From the NCBI GenBank assembly GCA_017303975.1, contig JAFLBG010000033.1, positions 1-43,656 of the forward strand: a DNA stretch of 43,656 nt, in the 5' to 3' direction. Under the pieces are notes generated by a model. It ran no database searches, was not told the DNA's origin, and saw only the letters and a program-made list of their open reading frames with translations. Within the stretch, counting starts at the first letter, position 1, and each line of letters begins with the position of its first letter. A program made the translations under genes and the position numbers. This document shows positions 19,227 to 26,718 of this stretch, piece by piece. Origin of the DNA: Bacteroidota bacterium. Its GTDB lineage: Bacteria > Bacteroidota > Bacteroidia > JAFLBG01.

Positions 19227-19234
19227 CAAAGGTA
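19227..19234 (-). promoter_or_regulatory. -7 promoter element for the ABC-F gene
   Basis: CAAAGGTA on the plus strand is TACCTTTG on the minus strand, followed by CG: an exact TAnnTTTG match. It is 29 bases before the ABC-F ATG. About 15 bases further upstream is CTTTAG, a poor -33 candidate. Confidence 0.5.
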
Positions 19235-19336
19235 GCGCAAATTCTTTACTAAAGCTATATCTAGACAAGGCTAGTTAATAATGTATTTGTTTTTATCCTT
19301 TTTGATTTTCTAGCTTCAATTGTTGATATTTGATTT

Positions 19337-19456
19337 ATGGTTGAAAATATTGTAATTGGGTTGGCACTACTTTTAAGTGTAGTGTATTTTATAAAAAAGA
19401 TGATTCCTCGAAAGGTAAAGTCGTCCAAAAGTAAAGATTGTAGTAATTGCCATTAA
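19337..19456 (+). CDS. 39-residue Cys-containing membrane microprotein
   Basis: ATG to TAA encodes 39 residues: one hydrophobic helix (residues 4-19, IVIGLALLLSVVYFIK), a basic patch (KKMIPRKVKSSKSK) and a terminal CSNCH. The layout resembles the short FeoB-associated Cys-rich membrane proteins of Bacteroidota, but no feo gene is nearby. A strong terminator begins directly after the stop, on the same strand. This supports a real transcript here, although that hairpin also serves rplS from the other side. Function unknown; metal or redox handling at the membrane is a guess from CxxCH. Confidence 0.6.
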   Translation: MVENIVIGLALLLSVVYFIKKMIPRKVKSSKSKDCSNCH

Positions 19457-19490
19457 TAAAAAAAGCGCCTTAAGGCGCTTTTTTTATTAA
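19453..19490. terminator. Bidirectional terminator between the microprotein gene and rplS
   Basis: A near-perfect palindrome: an A run, then AGCGCCTTAAGGCGCT, then a T run. Because the arms carry matching A and T runs it can end transcripts from both sides. Its left edge overlaps the microprotein stop codon, and rplS ends 14 bases to its right. Confidence 0.9.
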
Positions 19491-19504
19491 TGGTTGTATT
19501 GATT

Positions 19505-19891
19505 TTAAGCAGTAGCTGTTGCTGCTTTAGTTGTTTCTTTATCTCTGTCGTATTTTTGCTCAATTCTAGCCTTTTTACCGCTTCTTCCACGCAGATAGAA
19601 AATACGTGCTTTTGTAACTGCACCTTTTTTGTTTACTTCGATTTTGTCGATATAAGGAGAGTTGATAGGGAAAATTCTTTCTACTCCAACTCCGTTAGAA
19701 ATTTTTCTTACTGTAAATGAGCGCACAGCTGCATCTCCACGAACCTGAAGAACAACACCTTGGTATTGTTGGATACGTTCTTTATCGCCTTCTTTAATTT
19801 TATAGTGAATGGTAACAGTATCACCAGACTTAAACTCAGGTAAACTAACTTTATGAGTTAATTTATTCTCTACGTATTTTAAAAGTTCCAT
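19505..19891 (-). CDS. rplS: 50S ribosomal protein L19
   Basis: 128 residues; L19 lies at the subunit interface. Recognisable features are [53 protein letters not shown] and [16 protein letters not shown]. It is slightly longer than E. coli L19 (115), with a Thr/Ala-rich tail. It follows trmD on the same strand by 75 bases, but an exact -7 element in that gap suggests an extra dedicated promoter. rpsP and rimM, often in this operon elsewhere, are absent. Confidence 0.97.
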   Translation of the reverse strand: MELLKYVENKLTHKVSLPEFKSGDTVTIHYKIKEGDKERIQQYQGVVLQVRGDAAVRSFTVRKISNGVGVERIFPINSPYIDKIEVNKKGAVTKARIFYLRGRSGKKARIEQKYDRDKETTKAATATA

Positions 19892-19918
19892 TTTTAATCT
19901 ATTTTCTTATTAGGAGGG

Positions 19919-19926
19919 CAAATATA
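19919..19926 (-). promoter_or_regulatory. -7 promoter element for rplS
   Basis: CAAATATA (TATATTTG on the minus strand) lies 28 bases before the rplS ATG, between trmD and rplS. It is an exact TAnnTTTG match and would allow rplS expression independent of the upstream genes. Confidence 0.45.
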
Positions 19927-19966
19927 GAAAATGTTTTTGAAAATAAGAAAACTGCGGCTAATTAAT

Positions 19967-20641
19967 TTATTTCAATAATTCCGGTCTTCTTTGCTTGGTT
20001 CTTTCAATAGATTGTTCGTACCGCCAATTGTCAATGTCTTTTTCATGGCCGGAAAGGAGTATATCCGGTACTTTCCAGCCATTGTATTCTGCTGGTCGTG
20101 TATAAACGGGGGGGGCTATCAAATTATCTTGAAATGAGTCGGTTAGGGCAGAGGTTTCGTCCGAAATAACTCCAGGAATCACTCTAATTATGCTATCACA
20201 CAAAACCGCAGCGGCTAGTTCTCCGCCCGATAAAACATAATTTCCAATAGAAATTTCTCGAGTAATTAAATGTTGACGTACACGCTCATCCACACCTTTA
20301 TAATGACCACAAAGAATTATAATATTTTGCAATGTTGATAAGCTATTAGAGAGCTTTTGGTTTAATAATTCCCCATCCGGGCTCATGTAAATTACTTCAT
20401 CGTATTCTCGCTTCAACTTCAAATCTACAATGCAATTTGCAATAGGCTCCACCATCATTACCATTCCGGCTCCCCCACCAAAGGCATAATCATCTACACT
20501 TTTGTGTTTGTTGGTTGAGTAGTTTCGCAGGTTAACCAGGTTTATTTCTACTAGTTTTTTATCAATGGCTCGTTTTAGTATAGAGTGTTGAAAAGGGCTT
20601 TCGAGCAATTGCGGTAAAACTGTAATTATATCAATGCGCAT
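19967..20641 (-). CDS. trmD: tRNA (guanine-N1-)-methyltransferase TrmD
   Basis: 224 residues. TrmD methylates G37 of tRNAs using SAM bound in a trefoil knot. Diagnostic segments: [51 protein letters not shown], and the knot segment [20 protein letters not shown] followed by RVIPGVI; the C-terminus has [11 protein letters not shown] and ends [10 protein letters not shown]. Directly upstream, with 28 bases between, is a glycosyltransferase gene on the same strand. There is no clear promoter in that gap, so read-through from the glycan genes is likely. Confidence 0.97.
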   Translation of the reverse strand: MRIDIITVLPQLLESPFQHSILKRAIDKKLVEINLVNLRNYSTNKHKSVDDYAFGGGAGMVMMVEPIANCIVDLKLKREYDEVIYMSPDGELLNQKLSNSLSTLQNIIILCGHYKGVDERVRQHLITREISIGNYVLSGGELAAAVLCDSIIRVIPGVISDETSALTDSFQDNLIAPPVYTRPAEYNGWKVPDILLSGHEKDIDNWRYEQSIERTKQRRPELLK

Positions 20642-20669
20642 ACGCTAAGTTACAAATATGGCGGAATTA

Positions 20670-21878
20670 TTACGAATTGTGCTTTTCAAGGAGATGTAAA
20701 ATTGTTTGGGCATTTTTAATCCACGTGTGATTTGAAAGAATATCTTGTTTTACTTTTCTGCCCAATCTTCTAGCTTCTTCGGGATTACTTAATAAGTATG
20801 AAATAGCATCTGTTAATTCGTTTTTAGATGCGGATGGGATTAAAAATGCATTTTTTTTATGCGTTAGCACATCTTGAATGGCAGAAGTGCTAATACTTAC
20901 AATAGCTTTCTCTAATACTCCATATTCAAATATTTTTACTGGAGAGCAGAAGTAATTGGTCTTGGCAAGTATGGTTATGTCCATACAATTTATGTGTGAA
21001 AAAACATCTGTGTGCTTTACGCTTCCTGTAAAATGAACATGTTGTTCAATATGTAACGATTGTGTTAGTTTTTTTAAGTCGGGTAGTATTTGCCCGTCAC
21101 CAACAATTAAAAGCGCTATTTGTGGGTGTTTGGGCAGCAGTGCAGCAAACGATTCAATTAGCAAATCTACTCCATGGTATGGAAATATAGACCCCACAAA
21201 TCCGATAACCGTTTTATTGCTAAGACGGTATTGATTGCGAATTTTTTCCTGTAAAACAACATCTATATTAATTAGAATTTCATTTATTGCATTGGGTACT
21301 ACAACAATTTTATCCGTTGTTTGGGTATATTGAGAGTAGTGTTTTTTTAGTGGAGTTGAAACTACCGAAACTAGTGTGCTTTCCTTTATTTGTCTTGATT
21401 CTGCAGTTATTGCTTTTTTCTTTAAAAGCGTGTCTACGCCTTCAAATTGAAGCATTTCTTCTAAGTAAGGTGCATTTATCTCGGTTACATGTTTTATGTG
21501 TGGAAATAGTTTTAAAACATTAAGTCCGGAAGTTTGCAAATAAGCACCTCTTTCATACACAATGTCTGGATTAAACTCTACAATTTTATCATGCAATAGT
21601 TTTTCCGCTGCTTTATCGAACTGAAGAAGCTTGTATTCTTTAAGTGTACGCCAGATTTTTTTAGGAACTATTTTTTTTATTGCTTTTTTTAGTCCAGACT
21701 CTTTTTGTGAAATATGTTTTTGATTTGTTTGAAGGGGCTTGTCTCCGCCCATAATTACGGGCAGTACATCATGCCCCAGTTCTTGAAAGGCATTTATCAT
21801 CTCACGAATATGCGTACCCGGACCTGATTGTGCATATAAACTTAATTGTGGGTGCGAGGAGTAATATAAAATTTTCAA
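20670..21878 (-). CDS. Glycosyltransferase, GT4-like
   Basis: 402-residue GT-B glycosyltransferase. The N-terminal domain starts MKILYYSSHPQL with a Gly-rich donor/acceptor loop (SGPGTHIREMINAF). The C-terminal domain carries VVPNAINE, IGFVGSIFPYHGVDLLIESF, LLIVGDGQILPDLKKL, and the nucleotide-sugar EX7E-type region SPVKIFEYGVLEKAIVS. Start is TTG, two bases after the upstream stop, indicating coupled translation. It belongs to the surface-glycan group with the SGNH-like, MBOAT and second glycosyltransferase genes. The sugar specificity cannot be read from the sequence. Confidence 0.88.
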   Translation of the reverse strand: MKILYYSSHPQLSLYAQSGPGTHIREMINAFQELGHDVLPVIMGGDKPLQTNQKHISQKESGLKKAIKKIVPKKIWRTLKEYKLLQFDKAAEKLLHDKIVEFNPDIVYERGAYLQTSGLNVLKLFPHIKHVTEINAPYLEEMLQFEGVDTLLKKKAITAESRQIKESTLVSVVSTPLKKHYSQYTQTTDKIVVVPNAINEILINIDVVLQEKIRNQYRLSNKTVIGFVGSIFPYHGVDLLIESFAALLPKHPQIALLIVGDGQILPDLKKLTQSLHIEQHVHFTGSVKHTDVFSHINCMDITILAKTNYFCSPVKIFEYGVLEKAIVSISTSAIQDVLTHKKNAFLIPSASKNELTDAISYLLSNPEEARRLGRKVKQDILSNHTWIKNAQTILHLLEKHNS

Positions 21879-21880
21879 GG

Positions 21881-22837
21881 CTACTTAGATGTATTTATTT
21901 GTTTAATAAATTCTTTGGATAAATAGTTAGTATAAATATTTGCTCCAACAGTATTTAGGTGGTCAATAGAAGCAAATAGATTTTTGTTATTCATTTCAAT
22001 AGGTTCTTTTATTAAGTATGTAACGTTATAGCTCGATAGCAAAAGTAGTTTTTTATTGTAATCATTTATGTAGTTTTCTGAGTAAAATTTTTTTAGTTCA
22101 AAAGTAGGTGTTTCATGCACAACAGGAGTTATTCCGGCATCTTTACATCTTTTTAATAATTGTATAAATCTCTTGTATTTTTCTTCATCAAAACTATATT
22201 TTTTGTATTGGGTGTATTTTTGTTCATTTTCTTTTTCCTCTAGATTGTTGTATGCGGAGTTGTTAGGAGAGTACCCTTTGTTTTTTTTCATTAATTCTTT
22301 CTTGATTGCGATTGCGCTCACGTCTGCTGAGTTGGTATTGAAAATAGTTTGGACTGACTTAAAGAAACTTTTTCGAATCAGTTTTATAAAATCGTGAAAA
22401 GAAATATAATCATTAAATAATAAGTATTCGTTACTCACAGAAGGAGTTAGGTATCTGTGAATAGGGTATAAATTCCATGCATCAGAATTTTCGCAGAATG
22501 TAATGGGGGTTACATTGAAAAAAATATACGTTGGATATTCCGCATGTGTTGAGAGGAAATTGGCAAGCAGTAATTCATAGTAGTTTACACCTGCCGATGC
22601 TACACCTAAATTATAGGAGTTTAATTCAGTAATCGAATCAAAAAGAGGAGTGTTTATTCCACAGTAACTAAATGACGGTCCAATAAATAATACATCTAAT
22701 TTACTAGTTGGCAATGATTGAACTCGAGCAATATTAAAATCATTGGGTGTTTGCAAATTGTCGAATTTCGAAACCGTATATATAAATACAGTAACGAGTA
22801 GGAATATCGCAGTTGTTTTATAGAGTAGTTTAAACAT
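21881..22837 (-). CDS. SGNH-hydrolase-like membrane-anchored protein, probable MBOAT partner
   Basis: 318 residues. An N-terminal helix (about 6-22) probably anchors a periplasmic domain. Residues 49-60 (VLFIGPSFSYCG) look like SGNH block I with candidate nucleophile S55, and DHLN at 292-295 with the following VGA resembles block V, which supplies the catalytic Asp/His. Such proteins (AlgJ/AlgX, DltD-like) complete O-acylation with an MBOAT partner, and the MBOAT gene lies 3 bases upstream on the same strand. The overall sequence is divergent, so function rests on these two motifs and the neighbour. Confidence 0.68.
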   Translation of the reverse strand: MFKLLYKTTAIFLLVTVFIYTVSKFDNLQTPNDFNIARVQSLPTSKLDVLFIGPSFSYCGINTPLFDSITELNSYNLGVASAGVNYYELLLANFLSTHAEYPTYIFFNVTPITFCENSDAWNLYPIHRYLTPSVSNEYLLFNDYISFHDFIKLIRKSFFKSVQTIFNTNSADVSAIAIKKELMKKNKGYSPNNSAYNNLEEKENEQKYTQYKKYSFDEEKYKRFIQLLKRCKDAGITPVVHETPTFELKKFYSENYINDYNKKLLLLSSYNVTYLIKEPIEMNNKNLFASIDHLNTVGANIYTNYLSKEFIKQINTSK

Positions 22838-22840
22838 GCA

Positions 22841-24277
22841 CTAAAACTGAAAGTATATAAAAGAAGTATCTTCTTCCATGTAGCCGAATAAAAAAATACT
22901 TGTTATTAATAAAAAATAGATTGTGTATCGCAGAGCCATATTCCTATCAAATTTTTTATTTAGTGTTTCGTTGTTTTTTAACCAATCAATTGTATAAAAA
23001 GCCACAGTAAGTAGCAAAAGTAAAGGTAATAGGAGCGAGCTTTCTAATTTTAATGGAGCAAAAACAGGTTGGCTTGCAAAAAGCTGCGATATGGCAATTG
23101 GCAACTCGAAAATCTTTGAAATAATAATGAATGCGTCTTCAAAATTAGGAGCCCTAAAAAATATCCAAGCTAGTGTTGTTAAATGAAATGTTAGAAATAT
23201 GCTAAGAAAATTTTTCTTGCTGAATAGCTTGTTAATTGGATATATTTTTTCTGCTACCGTAAATAGCCAATTTAAAAAGCCCCATATTATAAATGTCCAG
23301 GCTGCTCCATGCCACAATCCACTAATCAAGAAAACGATAAGTAGATTAATATACCATCTCCATTTACTAACCTTGTTTCCTCCTAATGGAATATATAAAT
23401 AGTCTCTAAACCAAGTAGAAAGAGAAATATGCCATCTCGACCAAAAATTACTGATGTTGTGTGCCAAGTAAGGAATATTAAAATTGTTCATCAAATTAAA
23501 ACCCATTACTCTTGCACACCCGATAGCGATATCGGAATAGCCTGAAAAATCACAATAAATTTGAAAGCTAAATGCGTATGCTCCAATTAATGCAGTTAGC
23601 CCATTTTGTTCATTAGGAGACGAATAAATAGTGTTTGCCAGAATACTTACATTGTCAGCAACAACCACTTTTTTGAACAACCCCCAGGTCATTAATTTTA
23701 GTCCACTTGCAGCAAGTGAATAGTTGAAGTTGTGTTTTGTGTGAAATTGATGCAGTATATTTTGAGGGCGCTCGATAGGACCCGCTACCAATTGCGGATA
23801 AAACATAACATAGAGCGAATAAATTCCAAAATGTTTTTCAGCTTTTTGATTTCCTCTATATACCTCAATCGTATAGCTCATTGCCTGAAAAGTATGAAAG
23901 GATAAGCCTATTGGCAATAGAATGTTTAAATAGGGTATAGGATTGCTTTTGCCTGCTAAGGATAAAAGAGTTGTAATGTTTTCGTTGAAGAAGTTATAGT
24001 ATTTAAAAATAGCAAGAACACCAATGTTTGCAATTAAACTTAGCGAAAGTAAAATCTTTTTTTTGGTCTTGTTGGGGGCATTCTCAATCCAGATACCTGC
24101 AAAATAATCTATGACAATCGTAAAGCCTAAAATTAAAATATAGATTGGTACAAATGCCATGTAAAAATAGCAGCTTGCCACCAATAGCCATACCCATCTA
24201 AATTTAAACGCAAGTGAAAAATAGATTAGTGTTACAATCGGAAAAAAAATAAGAAAATCGAATGAGTTAAATAACAT
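22841..24277 (-). CDS. MBOAT family O-acyltransferase, AlgI-like
   Basis: 478-residue polytopic membrane protein. MBOAT hallmarks: YFLAF-type N-terminal helices, FHTFQAMSYTIEVYRG, MFYPQLVAGPIERP, FQIYCDFSGYSDIAIGCARVMG, FWSRWHISLSTWFRDYLYIPLGG (conserved His283), and the catalytic-His segment SGLWHGAAWTFIIWG (His323). It probably transfers an acetyl or other acyl group across the inner membrane to an extracytoplasmic glycan, with the adjacent SGNH-like protein. No alginate polymerase genes are nearby, so it should not be called an alginate enzyme. Confidence 0.93.
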   Translation of the reverse strand: MLFNSFDFLIFFPIVTLIYFSLAFKFRWVWLLVASCYFYMAFVPIYILILGFTIVIDYFAGIWIENAPNKTKKKILLSLSLIANIGVLAIFKYYNFFNENITTLLSLAGKSNPIPYLNILLPIGLSFHTFQAMSYTIEVYRGNQKAEKHFGIYSLYVMFYPQLVAGPIERPQNILHQFHTKHNFNYSLAASGLKLMTWGLFKKVVVADNVSILANTIYSSPNEQNGLTALIGAYAFSFQIYCDFSGYSDIAIGCARVMGFNLMNNFNIPYLAHNISNFWSRWHISLSTWFRDYLYIPLGGNKVSKWRWYINLLIVFLISGLWHGAAWTFIIWGFLNWLFTVAEKIYPINKLFSKKNFLSIFLTFHLTTLAWIFFRAPNFEDAFIIISKIFELPIAISQLFASQPVFAPLKLESSLLLPLLLLLTVAFYTIDWLKNNETLNKKFDRNMALRYTIYFLLITSIFLFGYMEEDTSFIYFQF

Positions 24278-24286
24278 TAGTAGTTG

Positions 24287-25546
24287 TTAGTCAATAAGCA
24301 AATTTGAAATTTTTGTAGTTAAATTTTTTACATCATACGAACTAATATCATAATTTTTATTTGCAACGAGTTTCTGGTTTTTAAAGTCATTGTAAATTGT
24401 TTTGAGTGTATCTGAGATGTTTTCTCTGGTAAAGTGATATCCAAGCTGTTCTTTTAAAATATGTTCGCTCATCTTTCCTGGATTGCTGAATACAGCAATG
24501 GTCTTTTTTTGAGAAATATATTCGTAATATTTTGTGCTAAATGAAAAAGTTAAATCGTCCGTCAAGAATAGCATACATACGTCTGCTTCGTTTATTTTTT
24601 TATATACCTCTTTCAATGGAATAGTTGGGTAAAATGTAATGTTAGCGTGGTCTTTCTTTAACTCAATAATTTCTAGTGGAACAGTACCCCAAAAACTAAA
24701 CTCTAGGTTGGAGTAGGTGGCATTGTCATTTTTTTTTAGGTAGTCCAAAGCGGTTATTAATTTCTCAAAATGAGTAAGTGCTTTGTTGTAAAAAGTACCT
24801 GTAAAAACAAATTGTAGCTTTGGGTTCCTGCGGTCAATGGTTTGTGCAGTAGTAGGGTAATCCTCTTTGTCAAAGCCGTTTGTGATAGTATGAAATTGGG
24901 TAGTGTTGTTCGTGCAAATAGATTTAAAATAATTTGTCATTTCATCCGAAACACATATAATATGATTGGCGGTATTTATTACCTTTTTTTCCGCATCCAA
25001 TTCAAAAAGTTGTCTTTTTTTAGATAGCGATTCAAACCCGTATGCTGTTTTGTTTGTAGTCCAAGGGTCCCTGAAATCAACAATATAATTTAGATTATTG
25101 TTTTTTTCTTTTAGCTTACATAAGGTGTGAGCCATTCTAAAAGGAGCACAGCTTACAATAATGTTTTTTATATTTTTTTCTAAACAGATTTGTTCAACCT
25201 CCATTAAAAGTTGGTCTGTCCAAAAGCCTGATTTGTCATAATAATTACCCTTTAACAATAGTTTAGATTTTAATAACGACCATCTATATGCAATTTTTTC
25301 GACTACATTAGAAGGATTGATGCCTAAATAGCTCGGATATCCTGTGTTTCGGTAATATATTTTTTCTTTGTACTCGGCAATATCCTCAGTCCATTCGGAG
25401 TTTTTAGTGTTATTATTCTTGCTACTCAAAACAGTTATATCACAACCATTTCTATGTAAATATTTGCAAAACTTTGCCCAACGTCTACCTCCAATTCCTT
25501 CTGCGGGCGGAAATGTGTATGATATGATTAATGTATTTTTTGGCAT
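24287..25546 (-). CDS. Glycosyltransferase, GT4-like
   Basis: 419 residues with a GT-B fold. N-terminal TLIISYTFPPAEGIGGRRWAK is typical of wzy-locus glycosyltransferases; IVDFRDPW follows in the first domain. The C-terminal domain has FVFTGTFYNKALTHFEKLI and the nucleotide-binding FSTKYYEYISQKKTIAVFSNPG. It is the first gene of the minus-strand glycan run and is divergent from an acyltransferase gene across about 90 A/T-rich bases. The GT family is inferred from these motifs; substrate unknown. Confidence 0.83.
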   Translation of the reverse strand: MPKNTLIISYTFPPAEGIGGRRWAKFCKYLHRNGCDITVLSSKNNNTKNSEWTEDIAEYKEKIYYRNTGYPSYLGINPSNVVEKIAYRWSLLKSKLLLKGNYYDKSGFWTDQLLMEVEQICLEKNIKNIIVSCAPFRMAHTLCKLKEKNNNLNYIVDFRDPWTTNKTAYGFESLSKKRQLFELDAEKKVINTANHIICVSDEMTNYFKSICTNNTTQFHTITNGFDKEDYPTTAQTIDRRNPKLQFVFTGTFYNKALTHFEKLITALDYLKKNDNATYSNLEFSFWGTVPLEIIELKKDHANITFYPTIPLKEVYKKINEADVCMLFLTDDLTFSFSTKYYEYISQKKTIAVFSNPGKMSEHILKEQLGYHFTRENISDTLKTIYNDFKNQKLVANKNYDISSYDVKNLTTKISNLLID

Positions 25547-25635
25547 TCGTTTTTATCTTTCCTGTTAAAGATTCTATAAACATATACTTTTTCATTCACT
25601 TATTTTATGATTTTTTATGTAATTTCCGCCCACGA

Positions 25636-26718
25636 ATGAATAGAAATTTTGGATTAGATATAATTAGGGTAATTGCTCTTTGGATAGTATTGTTAGTTCA
25701 TGCAAACTATACAATTGATTCTTTAAATCCTTTTAGTTTGGGTGGTGTAGGTATGGAGCTCTTTTTTGTTTTGAGCGGATTTTTAATTGGAAATAATTTA
25801 ATTAGAGATTTAGGAAAAGACAATTCTTTAACACAAGTAAAAGCTTTTTTAGTAAAAAGGTGGTTTAAAACGCTCCCTCTTTACTATACAATATTAATTG
25901 TGAAATTTATTTTTACAAAAGGAGAAATAGGTTACAACATTATTTATTACTTTTTCTTTTTGCAGAATAATTTTTACGGGGTAAGTTTTTTCGGTGTAAC
26001 GTGGAGTTTAGTTATAGAGGAATGGTTTTATTTATTTATCCCTTTTTATTTATACTTGATTAAAAAGACTTCATCTCATAGAATCGTATTGGTTCTATTG
26101 TCTTTAGCTGTTTTGGGAAGCTTTATCCTTAGAATATATTTTGTGTTGTATAGAAATACACCATTCGAAGGATTAAATGCAAATGTACTTGTGCGTGCAG
26201 AACCTCTTATATTGGGTGTTATACTTGCATACCTGAATAATTATTTTAAATCCATTTATAAAGTTCTTGAGCATGTAGTTTTTTTTGTTGCAGGGTTGTT
26301 GATTATGTTTGGCTTTTTGCAATATTATACGAGTTTGAATAGTGTTGAAAATACAATCAATCAAAACGAGTTTGTTCGAATTATAATTTTTGCTGTAATG
26401 GGATTGTCAATAGCTCTTTGTACGCCTTACATGGCTACGTTTAAGGATTTTAGTACACATAATTTTGTGCGTAAACTTATTCATACGTTTGTTACAAAAT
26501 CAAGTTTATATACATATTCCATTTTCTTGCTGCATACTTTTGTTTATCATTATTCTTTTACCTACTTAACTACAGGTTCCCATTTAGTTGATTTTATAAT
26601 TGCGGTAGTTCTTACCTATTCAATCTCTTTCTTTTCTTATGAATATTTTGAAGAATATTTTTTATCTCTGCGTGGAAAAGTGATAGAACGAATGAAAACA
26701 AGGTCGGCTGTTAATTAG
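25636..26718 (+). CDS. Acyltransferase family 3 (OafA/YrhL-like) membrane protein
   Basis: 360-residue integral membrane acyltransferase with about ten helices. Family motifs: RNFGLDIIRVIALWIVLLVH (catalytic-type His), GMELFFVLSGFLIGNNL, RWFKTLPLYY, and FFGVTWSLVIEEWFYLFIPF. It probably O-acetylates a surface sugar and may act with the divergent glycan cluster. I chose the ATG at 25636: an earlier ATG at 25531 would add a non-family leader and overlap the divergent glycosyltransferase start. Its stop abuts, with no gap, the stop of the convergent VCBS-repeat gene. Confidence 0.9.
   Translation: MNRNFGLDIIRVIALWIVLLVHANYTIDSLNPFSLGGVGMELFFVLSGFLIGNNLIRDLGKDNSLTQVKAFLVKRWFKTLPLYYTILIVKFIFTKGEIGYNIIYYFFFLQNNFYGVSFFGVTWSLVIEEWFYLFIPFYLYLIKKTSSHRIVLVLLSLAVLGSFILRIYFVLYRNTPFEGLNANVLVRAEPLILGVILAYLNNYFKSIYKVLEHVVFFVAGLLIMFGFLQYYTSLNSVENTINQNEFVRIIIFAVMGLSIALCTPYMATFKDFSTHNFVRKLIHTFVTKSSLYTYSIFLLHTFVYHYSFTYLTTGSHLVDFIIAVVLTYSISFFSYEYFEEYFLSLRGKVIERMKTRSAVN

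Noticed and set aside
22841-24277. Alginate acetylation (AlgI/AlgJ) assignment
   Set aside because: MBOAT proteins serve many glycans and no alginate polymerase, epimerase or export gene is present.
25531-25635. Longer N-terminus for the OafA-type acyltransferase
   Set aside because: The extra 35 residues do not fit the family and the start would overlap the divergent glycosyltransferase coding region.
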